This document shows, piece after piece, positions 1-9,723 of a stretch of 64,000 nt of DNA. Under the pieces are notes generated by a model. It saw only the letters and a list, made by a program, of their open reading frames with translations. It was not told where the DNA came from and did no database searches. This DNA is from Thermophagus xiamenensis (GTDB taxonomy: Bacteria; Bacteroidota; Bacteroidia; Bacteroidales; Marinilabiliaceae), in NCBI RefSeq assembly GCF_900112795.1, contig NZ_FONA01000024.1:1-64000 (forward strand), given 5' to 3'. Every line of letters begins with the position of its first letter. Positions within the stretch are counted from its first letter, which is position 1. A program made the translations under genes and the position numbers.

Positions 1-165
1 CTAACATTCTATGGTCAAACAGCCTAATGGCCTAGTGGCCTATCAGCCTATCGGCCTTTATTGTCAGCCCCGGAGGGGCGGCAGAATGGTAGACCGGAAG
101 GCCAGATTAAGAAATATGTTGAAATAAATGGAAATAAAGTAGATATTAATAGATATAGGTAGATT
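1..165. repeat. Composite intergenic repeat (8-bp array, hairpin, 10-bp array)
   Basis: Bases 1-58 are a TANNGGCC-type 8-bp array. A perfect GCCCC-GGA-GGGGC hairpin sits at 67-79, and an AT-rich array of period about 10 runs from about 117 to 163, ending a few bases from the stop of the PIN gene. The first 71 bases look identical to bases around 39939-40009, about 40 kb away. The same modules recur throughout the window. Confidence 0.85.
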
Positions 166-171
166 TAACCT

Positions 172-546
172 TTAATCAAATTGCATTAACAGTAAATCCA
201 ATTCTTCAATTTTTGCAAATTCTTTGTCGAACGTAAACAAAGGGATATTGTAGACTATCGATGTCGCTGCAATAATGGCATCAGGAAGTTTTAATGAATA
301 TGTTCGTCTAATCAATATTGCCTTCTCTTTAATTTTTTCACTTAAATCAATAATATGAATATCATTGAACAATTCTTTTAAAATGCAGATTTCATATTCA
401 CTTATTTTAGGCCATGAAAGTAGTTCCATTTCCGATATAACGGAAATATAAATTACTCTGTCATTAAGAATAGGGATAACATCTTTATTACCATTTGTAA
501 GGGCTATAATTACATTAGAGTCCACCAGTATGCTATTCCCATTCAT
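172..546 (-). CDS. PIN-domain toxin (VapC-like)
   Basis: A 124-residue protein with the PIN nuclease layout. The N-terminal strand carries VDSNVIIAL with the first acidic residue at Asp9, a mid-protein Glu lies in SEMELL, and the conserved DAIIAAT and TFDKEF motifs near the C-terminus supply the remaining metal-binding acids. PIN toxins cleave RNA and are neutralised by a partner encoded just upstream. Here the ATG overlaps the end of the 61-residue upstream ORF by 14 bp, the usual coupling of antitoxin then toxin. The gene is bounded on both sides by intergenic repeat cassettes, which suggests a mobile accessory module. RNase target and toxicity are inferred only from the family. Confidence 0.85.
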   Translation of the reverse strand: MNGNSILVDSNVIIALTNGNKDVIPILNDRVIYISVISEMELLSWPKISEYEICILKELFNDIHIIDLSEKIKEKAILIRRTYSLKLPDAIIAATSIVYNIPLFTFDKEFAKIEELDLLLMQFD

Positions 547-709
547 CCCTCATCTTTTTTTGGATTTCTGTTGGTTTCTCCTTCCAATTGATAGTATTAA
601 AATATTTTTTCGGATCGAATGTTTTCTGATTAGACCTTCGGGATGATAATTTACGCCCTATTTCTCTAACTTTTGAAGCACTTATTGGTTTTTTAATCTC
701 TATAATCAT
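533..709 (-). CDS. Putative antitoxin of the PIN pair
   Basis: A small basic protein (58 residues from the ATG at 709; a GTG at 718 would add three). It begins MIIEIKKPISASKV and has a Lys/Arg-rich middle and an acidic/aromatic tail, consistent with a DNA-binding N-terminus and toxin-wrapping C-terminus. It precedes and overlaps the PIN gene, which is the main reason for calling it an antitoxin; I do not recognise a named family. A TAACTTTG box at 733-740 (minus strand) suits a Bacteroidota -7 element, leaving a very short leader before 709 or 718. Autoregulation by the complex would be typical but is not shown. Confidence 0.6.
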   Translation of the reverse strand: MIIEIKKPISASKVREIGRKLSSRRSNQKTFDPKKYFNTINWKEKPTEIQKKMRDEWE

Positions 710-732
710 AAGACACACACATTTAGTTTCCT

Positions 733-740
733 CAAAGTTA
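733..740 (-). promoter_or_regulatory. Candidate -7 box of the antitoxin/PIN pair
   Basis: Minus-strand TAACTTTG matches the Bacteroidota -7 consensus TAnnTTTG. No good TTTG -33 element is seen at the usual distance, so this is a weak call based on position. Confidence 0.35.
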
Positions 741-780
741 CGAAATTTTCCATAATGACTCTTTTACTATTTAACAAACA

Positions 781-1266
781 GACCCCGGATGACAGAGGAT
801 AGAAATCAGAGGCCGGAAGCCAATTAGGCCATTGGGTCATTAGGCCATTAGGCCATTAGGCTGATAGGCCATTAGGCTGATAGGCGATTAGGCCGTTAGG
901 AAGTTGTGTGCGATGGAGGTTCCACCTTTAGGGGGTTAGGGGGTGAGCGAAGAATAGGCTGTCAGCCATAATAATAGAAACCGGTAATTACCCTACCCCA
1001 TCTGCAAAGATACAGAGAAAAAACAATTGGGACTTTCGATGCGATACGGAGTCCTTCGGACTCCCATGTTTATAGCTTATATGCAACAAACCGGAAGCCG
1101 GAAACCAGAAGCCAGATGCCAGAAAAAAAGATATATGTGGATATAAATAGATATAGGTAGATAAAAGATAGATATAAATTGTATGCTGCAAAATCAGCCT
1201 AATTGCCTAATGGCCTAATAGCCTAATGACCTATCAGCCTATTGACCTAATAGCCTAATGGCCTGC
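781..1266. repeat. Composite intergenic repeat cassette
   Basis: In order: a 7-bp CCAGAAG-like run, a TTAGGCCA-orientation 8-bp array (826-900), a G-rich block (about 915-945), a triloop hairpin GGAGTCC-TTC-GGACTCC at 1048-1064 followed by the recurring ATGTTTATAGC motif, a 7-bp CCAGAAG array (about 1088-1125), a 10-bp AT array (1130-1180), then an 8-bp array in the opposite orientation (1197-1266). No convincing gene: the short ORFs here are repeat translations. Confidence 0.85.
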
Positions 1267-1385
1267 TAATATTCATCAAAAGTATACCACTTTTCATGAA
1301 TATTCCCGGCATTCTTCTTCCTTATTTTAACACTATTCGACTTGTGACTCCAATTCTATGGCTAATCAATTAGGAAAGAGTTAAG

Positions 1386-1643
1386 GCATGCTTCGATGCG
1401 ACCCAATCGCATGCTTCGATGTGACGCAATCGCATGCCTCGATGCGACGCAATCGCATGCTTCGATGCGACTCAATCGCATGCCTCGATGCGACTCAATC
1501 GCATGCCTCGATGCGACGCAATCGCATGCTTCGATGCGACTCAATCGCATGCCCCGATGTGACGCAATCGCATGCCTCGATGCGACGCAATCGCATGCTT
1601 CGATGCGACTCAATCGCATGCTTCGATGCGACGCAATCGCATG
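1386..1643. repeat. Eleven 23-bp tandem repeats
   Basis: GCATG recurs exactly every 23 bp from 1386 to 1639 (253 bp = 11 units) with no indel and only a few substitutions per unit. Each unit holds ATGCGA and TCGCAT as a 6-bp inverted repeat around a 5-nt loop, so every unit can form a small hairpin. Because 23 is not a multiple of 3, long open frames run through it on both strands; I read these as repeat artefacts. There are no spacers, so it is not CRISPR. Confidence 0.9.
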
Positions 1644-1941
1644 TATAAAGTAAATACAGAGGTATCACAGCATCTGCGGGAATAAGAATTATCAATGCTT
1701 GTTGATTAGGGGGAAGAAAATTTTTCCCTTTATGAATTAAGGGATGAGCGTAGACCTTTAGGTTTTAAACCAACTACTTTGGTAAAAATTAAAAAGCAGC
1801 CAAAAAAGCATGTCTTTTAGCTTTACTGATTGACTAAAAACAATCACTGCTTTCCCGGCTGCTATCTTTCACCAAATTATGAGGATACCCTTAATTTTCC
1901 GCTCTGTGAGCATTCAGCAAATAAATAAGGATAAGAATCCT

Positions 1942-2661
1942 TCATTCAACCACTACCGGAAGTGGCAAAATACTGGTACGGGGTGTCTTTCTTAAATTAC
2001 GGCCATATCCGTACTGAGTAGTGATAGAAACTTCATATTCACCGGGCTCCAGAGTATCAGGAACCAGTATAATAACTCTGGAGGGTTCATTTACAACAAT
2101 AAACTCTTCCGGAATTTTTACGGCCTCTTTCGTATCTGTTTTTGTAAAAAAGAGACCAACGCTTTCATCCTCGCCATCAATCTTTATTGCATTACCCTTT
2201 ATTTCAGCATTACGGCCTCCGGTTAAATATCCATCTGTATTGCCATTAACCAAATTGGTAATGGTAAATAACTGCATGGCTTCTCCTTTCTCTCCTAAAA
2301 TTCGAACCTCTACATCAGCCAATGCTTCACGAATGTCGGCACCCTGAGTGGCAACAACATATACGCTATGCTTGGCAGGATCCCATACAGTATCATAAAA
2401 TCTTCCCTTTATCATGGGTTGCAAATAAACCAACCCCGTATTAACATTGTGACCCGAAACCGCTAACTGGGCAGCCTTACGGTTAACACGCGTTACAGAA
2501 GCCTTAATCGTAGCTTCTGAGGTCTCTACACCTTCTTCTTTAACCATTCGGATGACATCGTCTAAATTGTAACTACCATTGGTTACTACATACCCCCGAT
2601 AATCATCCGGATCCTCAGTCATGAAATTAGGACCTAATTGTACATTTAATACATATTTCAT
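1942..2661 (-). CDS. HU-like DNA-binding/DUF4469 protein
   Basis: A 239-residue protein from the ATG at 2661; a GTG at 2706 gives a 15-residue extension that does not look like the family. The N-terminal half (starting MKYVLNVQLGPN, with DYRGYVVTNGSYNLDDVIRM) resembles the Bacteroidota HU-like DNA-binding fold. The C-terminal part, with VVNEPSRVIILVPDTLEPGEY and a tail rich in TTQYGYGRNL, fits the DUF4469 Ig-like domain. Such proteins are common in Bacteroidales, often in several copies; their role is not established. The gene stands alone, with a long AT-rich gap upstream and the 23-bp repeat array about 300 bp downstream. Confidence 0.75.
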   Translation of the reverse strand: MKYVLNVQLGPNFMTEDPDDYRGYVVTNGSYNLDDVIRMVKEEGVETSEATIKASVTRVNRKAAQLAVSGHNVNTGLVYLQPMIKGRFYDTVWDPAKHSVYVVATQGADIREALADVEVRILGEKGEAMQLFTITNLVNGNTDGYLTGGRNAEIKGNAIKIDGEDESVGLFFTKTDTKEAVKIPEEFIVVNEPSRVIILVPDTLEPGEYEVSITTQYGYGRNLRKTPRTSILPLPVVVE

Positions 2662-3920
2662 AACCTGGGACTTTTGGTTAATGGGCTCTTCAACCTCCGA
2701 CACCACTCGTGACGGTACAGCTGAAGTTTACCCGGTATTATCTTCTGTTTCGGTTTTCTGATGAAACTCAAATGACGCCTTCTTTATAATTGTTTTAGTT
2801 TGCTTAGTAGTAACTAACTTAAGTCGATCATCCTCGCTTCATTCTTTTATATGGTTGGTTTACTTCTTACTGTTACCGACACCCTTATTTATATTAAAGA
2901 ACGTTTTGTAATGGCTATTTCTTTGTTATTTATGCAACCCCTGACCCCTACAAATTATTTCGCGTAAGTACCTCTTATTTCTTAATTATTTATCATTTCT
3001 GATTTATCATTTATATTTTTGAGTCTATTAATGGATTACACTTTTTAATTTTCTTATGTTATTTAATCAACCATTATTACCATAAAAAACATCTAATCTA
3101 AATCCTTAAAACCTTTAGTTCAACACACTCCATCATCCCAAACAGCATTGTAAATTTATTTCATTTTTTTGTTTTTGTCAATAGTTTTTTATGATTTTTT
3201 TATGCTATTAAGGATAAGTATATGTTTTTTGAATTAGAAAGAGGTATGAATTAGTTTGAAAAATGGCAGTGTTTAATTTTTTTCTGTATAAAGATTTATC
3301 CCAAACTAGTTAATATGCTAAAGAAATTATTCTCTATTTCGGATTAATACTTTTTCTAATGAGGGTTGGAATTATTCCTGACAGATGGGAGTAACTTACA
3401 TATCTCTAAAAGAGAGGTTTAGGCTAACCGTCTGTAAGGGGTACATTTATGTGAATGGCATCAGAAGTTATTTATTAGGTCGGAAATAAAAAAACGATTC
3501 CAAGATGCACGTAACACTAATACAGGACCATTTCCGTAACTTCTCTGCAAGAACCATTTCATTTTCCCCTAGTGAGGCATCCGGAAATTCTCGTAACTCA
3601 AAACCCATCACACGTTCCAATATAATGCCCTAAAAGTTATGCGACCCTTTTTTTTGGTTTAATTGTATTTTTATTAAATCTTTTGATTGTCCCTTAAAAA
3701 AAATCTATAAGGGCTTCTCTTTTTTAGTATACTTTTATTGTTTCCCTTTTGTAAAATTAACCAGAGTAGAACTTATTTCGTGACTGGAAAATATACTTTT
3801 TAAAACTATATTGAGAATTGAAATAACCTTTTGAATTTACCAGGGAATTCAATTGTTAAGAACAAGGTATTTTTAACTTACTCCTCTATAAAGAAAAAAA
3901 TTGTTTATAATTGGGAACAT
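2662..3920. other. Gene-poor AT-rich gap
   Basis: About 1.2 kb between the DUF4469 gene and the terminator of the SusCD operon. It is free of the GGCC arrays that fill other gaps. No RNA gene or full-length CDS is recognisable. The only protein-like stretch is a short minus-strand frame at about 3468-3639, listed separately. Confidence 0.6.
3468..3639 (-). pseudogene. Short open frame, possible gene remnant
   Basis: After a TAG stop, an open minus-strand frame reads GIILERVMGFELREFPDAS, then GENEMVLAEKLRKW and a hydrophobic end before TAA. The composition in the first 35 residues looks protein-like (charged/hydrophobic alternation), unlike the surrounding AT-rich DNA, but I cannot assign a family. 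It could be a decayed fragment or chance. Confidence 0.25.
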
Positions 3921-3949
3921 ACAAAAAAGCCTCGGTAATACCGAGGCTT
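3921..3949 (-). terminator. Intrinsic terminator of the SusCD operon
   Basis: A perfect 9-bp stem (AAGCCTCGG / CCGAGGCTT, 3927-3949) with a TAATA loop, followed on the minus strand by a T-run. It lies 21 bp beyond the stop of the last gene of the operon. Confidence 0.9.
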
Positions 3950-3970
3950 CAACTATAAAAATTATTCTTT

Positions 3971-4894
3971 TTAATCTTCGTAAACAGGCAATTCTAATAC
4001 GCTAGAAAGATCATAACCAGGAAATCCTAAAAATACTGGGTTCAATCCAAAACCTCCTAGACCATCAATATAGAAAGAAGGATAAAGTTCAAAATAAAGA
4101 ATATTCTCATCATCGTCTTTAACAACAACACTTTGCTCATCTCCTTCTTTACCAATTGCAGAAGGCAAATATGCTTTAATGGATTGTCCTGAGACCCCTT
4201 GGTATAATAAATTTGTATACCAAAAACCCTCCCAAGTTACATTGTCGCCATCAACAGTAAATACAATTTTGTCTTGAGTTGGGCCTCCAATCCACCCCTC
4301 CCATTCGGCTTCCAATAGAATGCCTTCTGTATAAGGGGAATTAATTCTATAAACTTCAGGCATGTCATCACGCTGTTCCAAATCAACTTCAGCAATTGAG
4401 TAGAACGAGAACGAATCATAAAAATGAACAGTTCCTAATTGATTCCATTTAATAATAGCCACTTCACCTTCAAAAATAGAATAAGTCGTTTCTAAATAAG
4501 GATTAATAAATGACTCATCTATTTCAATTTGGAAGGGAAGTACCTCCCCTATTGGAGCCGAATCGGATATCCCAATTGTGATACTCGTAGTATCCTCACC
4601 ATCTTCAAACACAATCGACTCTGGAAAAACAAAACTATTTTCAGTATTTTGAAGGACATATAATGGCACCTCCAGTTTCCCACTCTCATTATTTCGTATA
4701 ACACTAAGGGAAAATTCTATATTACTAGCAGGATCAAATTCAAAAGTTGTAGGATTATCAAAATCAAATCTAACTTCGGGATTATCCTTAGAAACACTAG
4801 GACTTACCTCTTCTGTATCTTCATAATCACTACAAGCTCCAAAAGTAAAAGTTATAAGAGCTAAAAGTGTTATTAATATTTTATTTTTCTTCAT
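3971..4894 (-). CDS. SusCD-associated surface lipoprotein
   Basis: From the ATG at 4894 the protein has 307 residues and a clear lipoprotein signal (KKNKILITLLALITFTFGAC, lipid Cys21); the longer frame to 4975 would bury this signal and overlap susD. Residues about 40-150 form a beta-sandwich-like region with Calx-beta flavour (FVFPESIVFEDGEDTTSI), followed by a second beta-rich domain containing WEGWIGG and VTWEGFWY. It follows the SusD-like gene by 31 bp and precedes the terminator, so it is the third gene of the uptake operon. The likely role is an accessory surface glycan- or ligand-binding lipoprotein in the SusE/F position; there is no sequence proof of ligand. No catalytic motif is visible. 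Confidence 0.7.
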   Translation of the reverse strand: MKKNKILITLLALITFTFGACSDYEDTEEVSPSVSKDNPEVRFDFDNPTTFEFDPASNIEFSLSVIRNNESGKLEVPLYVLQNTENSFVFPESIVFEDGEDTTSITIGISDSAPIGEVLPFQIEIDESFINPYLETTYSIFEGEVAIIKWNQLGTVHFYDSFSFYSIAEVDLEQRDDMPEVYRINSPYTEGILLEAEWEGWIGGPTQDKIVFTVDGDNVTWEGFWYTNLLYQGVSGQSIKAYLPSAIGKEGDEQSVVVKDDDENILYFELYPSFYIDGLGGFGLNPVFLGFPGYDLSSVLELPVYED

Positions 4895-4925
4895 AACCAA
4901 AAAAATAATAATTAGGTTAAAATAA

Positions 4926-6533
4926 TTATTCTTCAACTGGCGTAGGTAATGGAGTAGCCGGGTTATTATCTCCATCCGTTAACCCTGGATTAGCCTGAAT
5001 TTCAGCTTCTGGAATACGCCATAACAAAATAGGATCATCGGGAGCAATATTAAATACCATTGTGGCATTAGGATAACCTGCACCACGACGATCTACCCCT
5101 GTTTTTAAACGCATCACATCGAACCAGTTTAATCCTTCACCCCACAATTCAATTCTTCTATGCCTAAACACCTCTTTTTGAATTTCTTCAGGTGAGGATG
5201 CTTCACATACATAATCAGGATCACGATATTCTTTAATGAAGTTTTCAAGAGTTGTGGCTCCATCACCTCCACTCATTGCTTGAGCTTCAGCTAAAATGAG
5301 ATACATCTCTTCAATTCTCATCAGTGGGATATCATTGGCATTGGTAGAAGTCGCCACTTCTTCTTTGTAGGGTGCGAATTTAACTTGCGTATAGGGAGCA
5401 AAGCTATATTTATCTATAACGGCTTGTGCTTCATCAGTCAAATTGGCAGAGGTACTATTCTCATCCAACCACCAACCTTTTCTTATATCACTGGAATTAA
5501 TAGACTCATACAGAATTTTATTAATTTGTTTTCCTTTAGAATACCAGGCATATCCATAATTCAATGAGCCCATGTGAGAAATCCAGTTAACAATACCGGA
5601 GGTAACTACACGATCCGTTTCAGCAATAATAATACCCCACATCCAGTTAGATTCATCAGCCGACCAAAATGCCGGTTTGCTAACATCATCTATACTGGCC
5701 GGTGTAGCCTCTGAATGATCGATAGCACTCTGTGCGTCCTGAGCAGCTTCTGACCATTTTTGCATGGTTAAATTAACTCGTGCACGCAAACCATATGCTA
5801 CAGCCAAACTAATATAGCGCTTATCAGCCCTTGTAACCCCTTCGCTTTCTGCATCTTCCAACAATCCAATAGCAGTATTCAAATCACTATTGATTAAATC
5901 ATAAACCTCCTTTACGGTAGACCTTCTTACACCATCAATTGCTGCAATATCGATATTTTCAGGAGTAATAATTGGGACACAAGGCTCAGTTTCATTGCCC
6001 ACATAGTTAAATTGATAAAGTTGTGCCAAAACCCAATAACTAAAAGCTCTGGTAGCTAAACCCTGGGCCAGGTAAAATTTGGAAGTAGCATCTTCAGTAT
6101 CGGATGATATAGCACCTATAACGTTGTTAGTAGCCCTAATTATAGCATACATATCATTCCATACCATCTGACTTTCATACGAAGTATAAACACGATCAGA
6201 AAATTCAAGACTATTACCAGTCCAGTTATAACCATTGTCATCACTTATTACATCATAACCATTAGCGTCAGTAAAAAGCATAATGGAAGGATAACCAAAA
6301 TCATTATGACGCTCAACATCCCCAAAAGCATCGTAATTAGGCATATACTGACTAAACTGTGCAAAAACGGCATTTACACTGGCTTCAGCTTTTTTAGGGT
6401 CATTAGCAACTACCTCTTCTTTTTGTTCCGAGGTAACAATGTCGCCATCCGGCTTGGTATCTAAATTATCCTCACATCCTATAAAACTCAAGAGAGCCGG
6501 AAAGAATAAAGCTATTATATATTTTCTATTCAT
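4926..6533 (-). CDS. SusD/RagB-family nutrient-binding lipoprotein
   Basis: 535 residues with a lipoprotein signal ending FIGC (lipid Cys20), then the SusD layout: an N-terminal helical repeat region (AEASVNAVFAQFSQYM; SKFYLAQGLATRAFSYWVLAQLY), a middle segment rich in Trp/Tyr, and a C-terminal end with RIEEMYLILAEAQA, FRHRRIELWGEGLNWFDVMR and LLWRIPEAEIQANPGL, all hallmarks of the family. It acts on the outer surface as the lid of the SusC-like porin. The gene is 19 bp downstream of the SusC-like gene and 31 bp upstream of the third lipoprotein. No glycoside hydrolase is adjacent, so the substrate (glycan, peptide or other) cannot be deduced. Confidence 0.95.
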   Translation of the reverse strand: MNRKYIIALFFPALLSFIGCEDNLDTKPDGDIVTSEQKEEVVANDPKKAEASVNAVFAQFSQYMPNYDAFGDVERHNDFGYPSIMLFTDANGYDVISDDNGYNWTGNSLEFSDRVYTSYESQMVWNDMYAIIRATNNVIGAISSDTEDATSKFYLAQGLATRAFSYWVLAQLYQFNYVGNETEPCVPIITPENIDIAAIDGVRRSTVKEVYDLINSDLNTAIGLLEDAESEGVTRADKRYISLAVAYGLRARVNLTMQKWSEAAQDAQSAIDHSEATPASIDDVSKPAFWSADESNWMWGIIIAETDRVVTSGIVNWISHMGSLNYGYAWYSKGKQINKILYESINSSDIRKGWWLDENSTSANLTDEAQAVIDKYSFAPYTQVKFAPYKEEVATSTNANDIPLMRIEEMYLILAEAQAMSGGDGATTLENFIKEYRDPDYVCEASSPEEIQKEVFRHRRIELWGEGLNWFDVMRLKTGVDRRGAGYPNATMVFNIAPDDPILLWRIPEAEIQANPGLTDGDNNPATPLPTPVEE

Positions 6534-6552
6534 AATTCTTCTTGATTAATAA

Positions 6553-9500
6553 TTAAAACACCAGATTAATTCCTCCAGAAATGGTTCTTATAGGAGTATA
6601 ACGGGCTGTTGTAGCAGATGTAAAGCTTTGACGAGGGTCTAACCCTTTTCTGCTACTCAACAAAGCAACATTATCAGCGCTAAAATAAATCCGAAGCTTT
6701 TCAATATTTAAACTTCTGATCAAATTTTCAGGAATGGTATAACCAACCGTAATATTATTAATACTCAAATAATCAGAACTAGTAATAAAACGAGTAGAAG
6801 TAGCATTGGCATATTTGTCATTTGCATTCAAACGAGGCACATCAGTATTGGGATTTTCCGGTGTCCAGGCTTTGTAGATATCTTTATGCCAATTATTACC
6901 TGCATAGCTAGACATGCCGCTATGCATTAACCGCCGATAACCGGAATCATAAATTTTACCACCCAACTGATAAGCACATTGAATAGACGCATCAATACCA
7001 TATGCCTCAACAGAAGTTCCAAAACCTCCATAAACGGCGGGAAGCAAATCATCAGTCATAACTTTGTACTGTTCAGCTACAGAATAATCTGAGGTCTTGA
7101 TAGGATTCCCTTCTTCATCTTCGGCCCAGTACAATGCCAAGCCTGTCTCCGGATCAACCCCTGCATAATCTACCATGTAAAAATGGTACATGGATTCCCC
7201 TTCCTTATAAATTCGGGTACCATCAATCAGCTCACCATTCAAATCTGGATGTAACTCATTAATTTTATTCTTAATGAAAGTGGCATTAGCATTAATGGAC
7301 CAGGTCAAATCCCTAAGATTTAAAATATTATAACCAAGGTCAATTTCTAATCCGGAATTGGTCATTGAACCAATATTCATAGGAATAGAAGTATAGCCGT
7401 TACTACCTGCCACCGGTTTATAATAAAGCATATCCTTGGACTGACGTCCAAAATATTCAATATTTCCACTCATCCGGTTGCGAAACATACTAAAATCAAA
7501 ACCAACGTTATACGAAGTAGATGTCTCCCAAGTTATATCAGGATTTCCTTTATAATCAAGCGTTCCATCTGAAAAAACACCATCGGCACCGGTCATTTTA
7601 TATTGATCCAAATAGGCATAGTAATTACCGATATTATCGTTTCCTTGTTCTCCGTAAGATGCTTTCAATTTCAGCATATCGATCCAATCAACAGATGCCA
7701 TAAAAGATTCTTTACTTATCATCCATGCGACACTGGCAGACCAGAAATCACCCCAACGATTGTCAGGACTAAATCTGGAAGAAGCGTCTCTACGATAAGC
7801 GATATTTCCAAAATATGTATCTCTATAGGAATAATTTACACGAGTAAAAATACCTTCAGTTGCATAGGTATCTTTTGTCCCTCCTCCTGATAAGTTATCA
7901 ATAGCATTACTTATATAGTAACTTTCGGGATTATACAAATTTTGTCCCATTGCATACAAATCCTCTGTACTATACTGATAACCGTCATAACCAGCCGTAA
8001 TGTCGAACTGATGCAAATCATTTACATTAAATTGATAAAAAGCGACATACTGTTGGTCGAAACCATAAACGCGAGTTTGCTCCTGATAGGCGGTACCTCC
8101 ATAAGATGAACTTTGCCCCATATAAGCATTACCCAAATCACTGTATTTGGTATTATCAATGTGTATACCATATTTGGCCGTCAACTTCAGTCCCCGCATT
8201 GGCGAAACCTCAGCATACCAACTGCTATTGATAATATCCATCAAATAATCGGTTTTATTATAAGTCAAATCACCGGACGGATTGGCGATAGACATAAATG
8301 TCCTTGAAAAATTGGTGCTCACACCATCTCCATAGTCATAAACTTTACGTCCGTTATTATACATTATTGATTTAGATGCAGCATCACGTACGTACAGAGG
8401 GTAAATGGGCGCAATGTAGTTGGCAATAAAGAAAGCATTTCCACTAGAATTGGTTTCTGTTTGCTCATCAGGATAGTTGCTTTCAATATTATTGTAATTT
8501 ACACTTGCTCCAACTTTAAGCCAATCATTTACTTGATGGTCGCCACTAAAACGTCCGGAGAAACGTTGAAATCCTGAACCTGAAACAACACCTTGGTCAT
8601 CCAGAAAGCTAAAAGAAAGATAATAAGTTTGTTTATCCGACCCACCTGAAATAGAAAGATTATACTCTTGTCTGGGATTGTTTTGGAAAGTTTCATCAGC
8701 CCAATCGTCGGGAATATAGTAATATGTTCCATCACTATAACCTAACTTAGCATTTGGATTTAAAAATCCATTAGTTCCAATTAAATATTCACCATCAGGC
8801 ACAGTATAAATCTGATAACCAATACCACCTTCTGCTTCGCCGGTAATTTTGTTATTGGCATAAATATGAGCATCAATAGGCGAATAGCCCAAATTATAGA
8901 TACCGGCATTATATATTGCCTTATAAACTGTTTCCATATAATTCTTCGGGCTGGTCATAACTTCATAATTTTCAACAGCCCGCGAATTCACACCATATTT
9001 CGCATCGAAACTAATCCTCGGTTTACCAGAACCTTTTTTAGTAGTAATCATTATAATTCCATTGGCTCCACGAGCTCCATACAATGCGGTAGATGCGGCA
9101 TCTTTCAATACAGTAATGGATTCAATATCGGCAGGATTTAAAGAAGATAAATCTCCATCAAAAGGAATTCCATCAACAACATATAATGGAGAGGTTCCTG
9201 CATTAATGGACCCAACACCTCTAATACGTACAGTGGCCTCAGTACCGGGTTGACCGTTATTACTTAAAACCTGTACCCCTGCAACAGTTCCTGAAAGAGC
9301 ATTGGATACATTAGCAACCTGTCTTTTTTCAATAACTTCAGCATCAATTTCAGCCGCAGATCCGGTAAACGAACCTTTTGTTGAAGTACCATACGCTACC
9401 ACAACAATTTCATCCACCAACTGGGCATCACTCTCCAGCTGAACGTCGATGGTAGATTGGCCGGTATAGGGTATTTCCTGAGTTTGCATACCGACGAAAG

Positions 9501-9723
9501 AGAAGACGATGGTTTGAGCGTCTTCAGGTACGCGTAAAGAGTAAGTACCATCCGGTTGGGTAACAGTACCTACAGTAGTTCCTTTAACGAAAACGGATAC
9601 ACCCGGGATGGGCATACCATCTTCACTTCCCGTAACAGTTCCCGTGACGGTTCGGCTTTGGACGAACAAATGACCCAACCCGATAACCGTAAGGAACGAA
9701 AGCGCTAAAAGTACTTTCTTCAT
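6553..9723 (-). CDS. SusC/RagA-family TonB-dependent outer-membrane transporter
   Basis: 1056 residues with a signal peptide at 1-23, a carboxypeptidase-regulatory-like domain (about 25-110, TVTGSEDGMPIPGVSVFVKG), a TonB-box-like region (EIVVVAYG), a plug domain with VRIRGVGSINAGTSPLYVVDG and ITVLKDAASTALYGARGANG, and a long beta-barrel ending in an aromatic C-terminus (SGGINLVF). The length is typical. It imports substrate with its SusD partner using TonB energy. It is first in a three-gene operon with a promoter-like TATCTTTG about 210 bp upstream and a terminator after the third gene. No anti-sigma/ECF sigma pair or hybrid two-component regulator lies nearby, so regulation is not visible. 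Confidence 0.95.
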   Translation of the reverse strand: MKKVLLALSFLTVIGLGHLFVQSRTVTGTVTGSEDGMPIPGVSVFVKGTTVGTVTQPDGTYSLRVPEDAQTIVFSFVGMQTQEIPYTGQSTIDVQLESDAQLVDEIVVVAYGTSTKGSFTGSAAEIDAEVIEKRQVANVSNALSGTVAGVQVLSNNGQPGTEATVRIRGVGSINAGTSPLYVVDGIPFDGDLSSLNPADIESITVLKDAASTALYGARGANGIIMITTKKGSGKPRISFDAKYGVNSRAVENYEVMTSPKNYMETVYKAIYNAGIYNLGYSPIDAHIYANNKITGEAEGGIGYQIYTVPDGEYLIGTNGFLNPNAKLGYSDGTYYYIPDDWADETFQNNPRQEYNLSISGGSDKQTYYLSFSFLDDQGVVSGSGFQRFSGRFSGDHQVNDWLKVGASVNYNNIESNYPDEQTETNSSGNAFFIANYIAPIYPLYVRDAASKSIMYNNGRKVYDYGDGVSTNFSRTFMSIANPSGDLTYNKTDYLMDIINSSWYAEVSPMRGLKLTAKYGIHIDNTKYSDLGNAYMGQSSSYGGTAYQEQTRVYGFDQQYVAFYQFNVNDLHQFDITAGYDGYQYSTEDLYAMGQNLYNPESYYISNAIDNLSGGGTKDTYATEGIFTRVNYSYRDTYFGNIAYRRDASSRFSPDNRWGDFWSASVAWMISKESFMASVDWIDMLKLKASYGEQGNDNIGNYYAYLDQYKMTGADGVFSDGTLDYKGNPDITWETSTSYNVGFDFSMFRNRMSGNIEYFGRQSKDMLYYKPVAGSNGYTSIPMNIGSMTNSGLEIDLGYNILNLRDLTWSINANATFIKNKINELHPDLNGELIDGTRIYKEGESMYHFYMVDYAGVDPETGLALYWAEDEEGNPIKTSDYSVAEQYKVMTDDLLPAVYGGFGTSVEAYGIDASIQCAYQLGGKIYDSGYRRLMHSGMSSYAGNNWHKDIYKAWTPENPNTDVPRLNANDKYANATSTRFITSSDYLSINNITVGYTIPENLIRSLNIEKLRIYFSADNVALLSSRKGLDPRQSFTSATTARYTPIRTISGGINLVF

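Noticed and set aside
1386-1643. CRISPR array
   Set aside because: Units are contiguous with no unique spacers, and there are no cas genes in the window.
1362-1695. Long overlapping open frames on both strands in the 23-bp repeat
   Set aside because: They are translations of a tandem repeat whose unit is not a multiple of three; composition is periodic and not protein-like, with no start signal.
3971-4975. Longer start for the SusCD lipoprotein
   Set aside because: The extra N-terminus overlaps susD and masks a perfect lipoprotein signal beginning at 4894.
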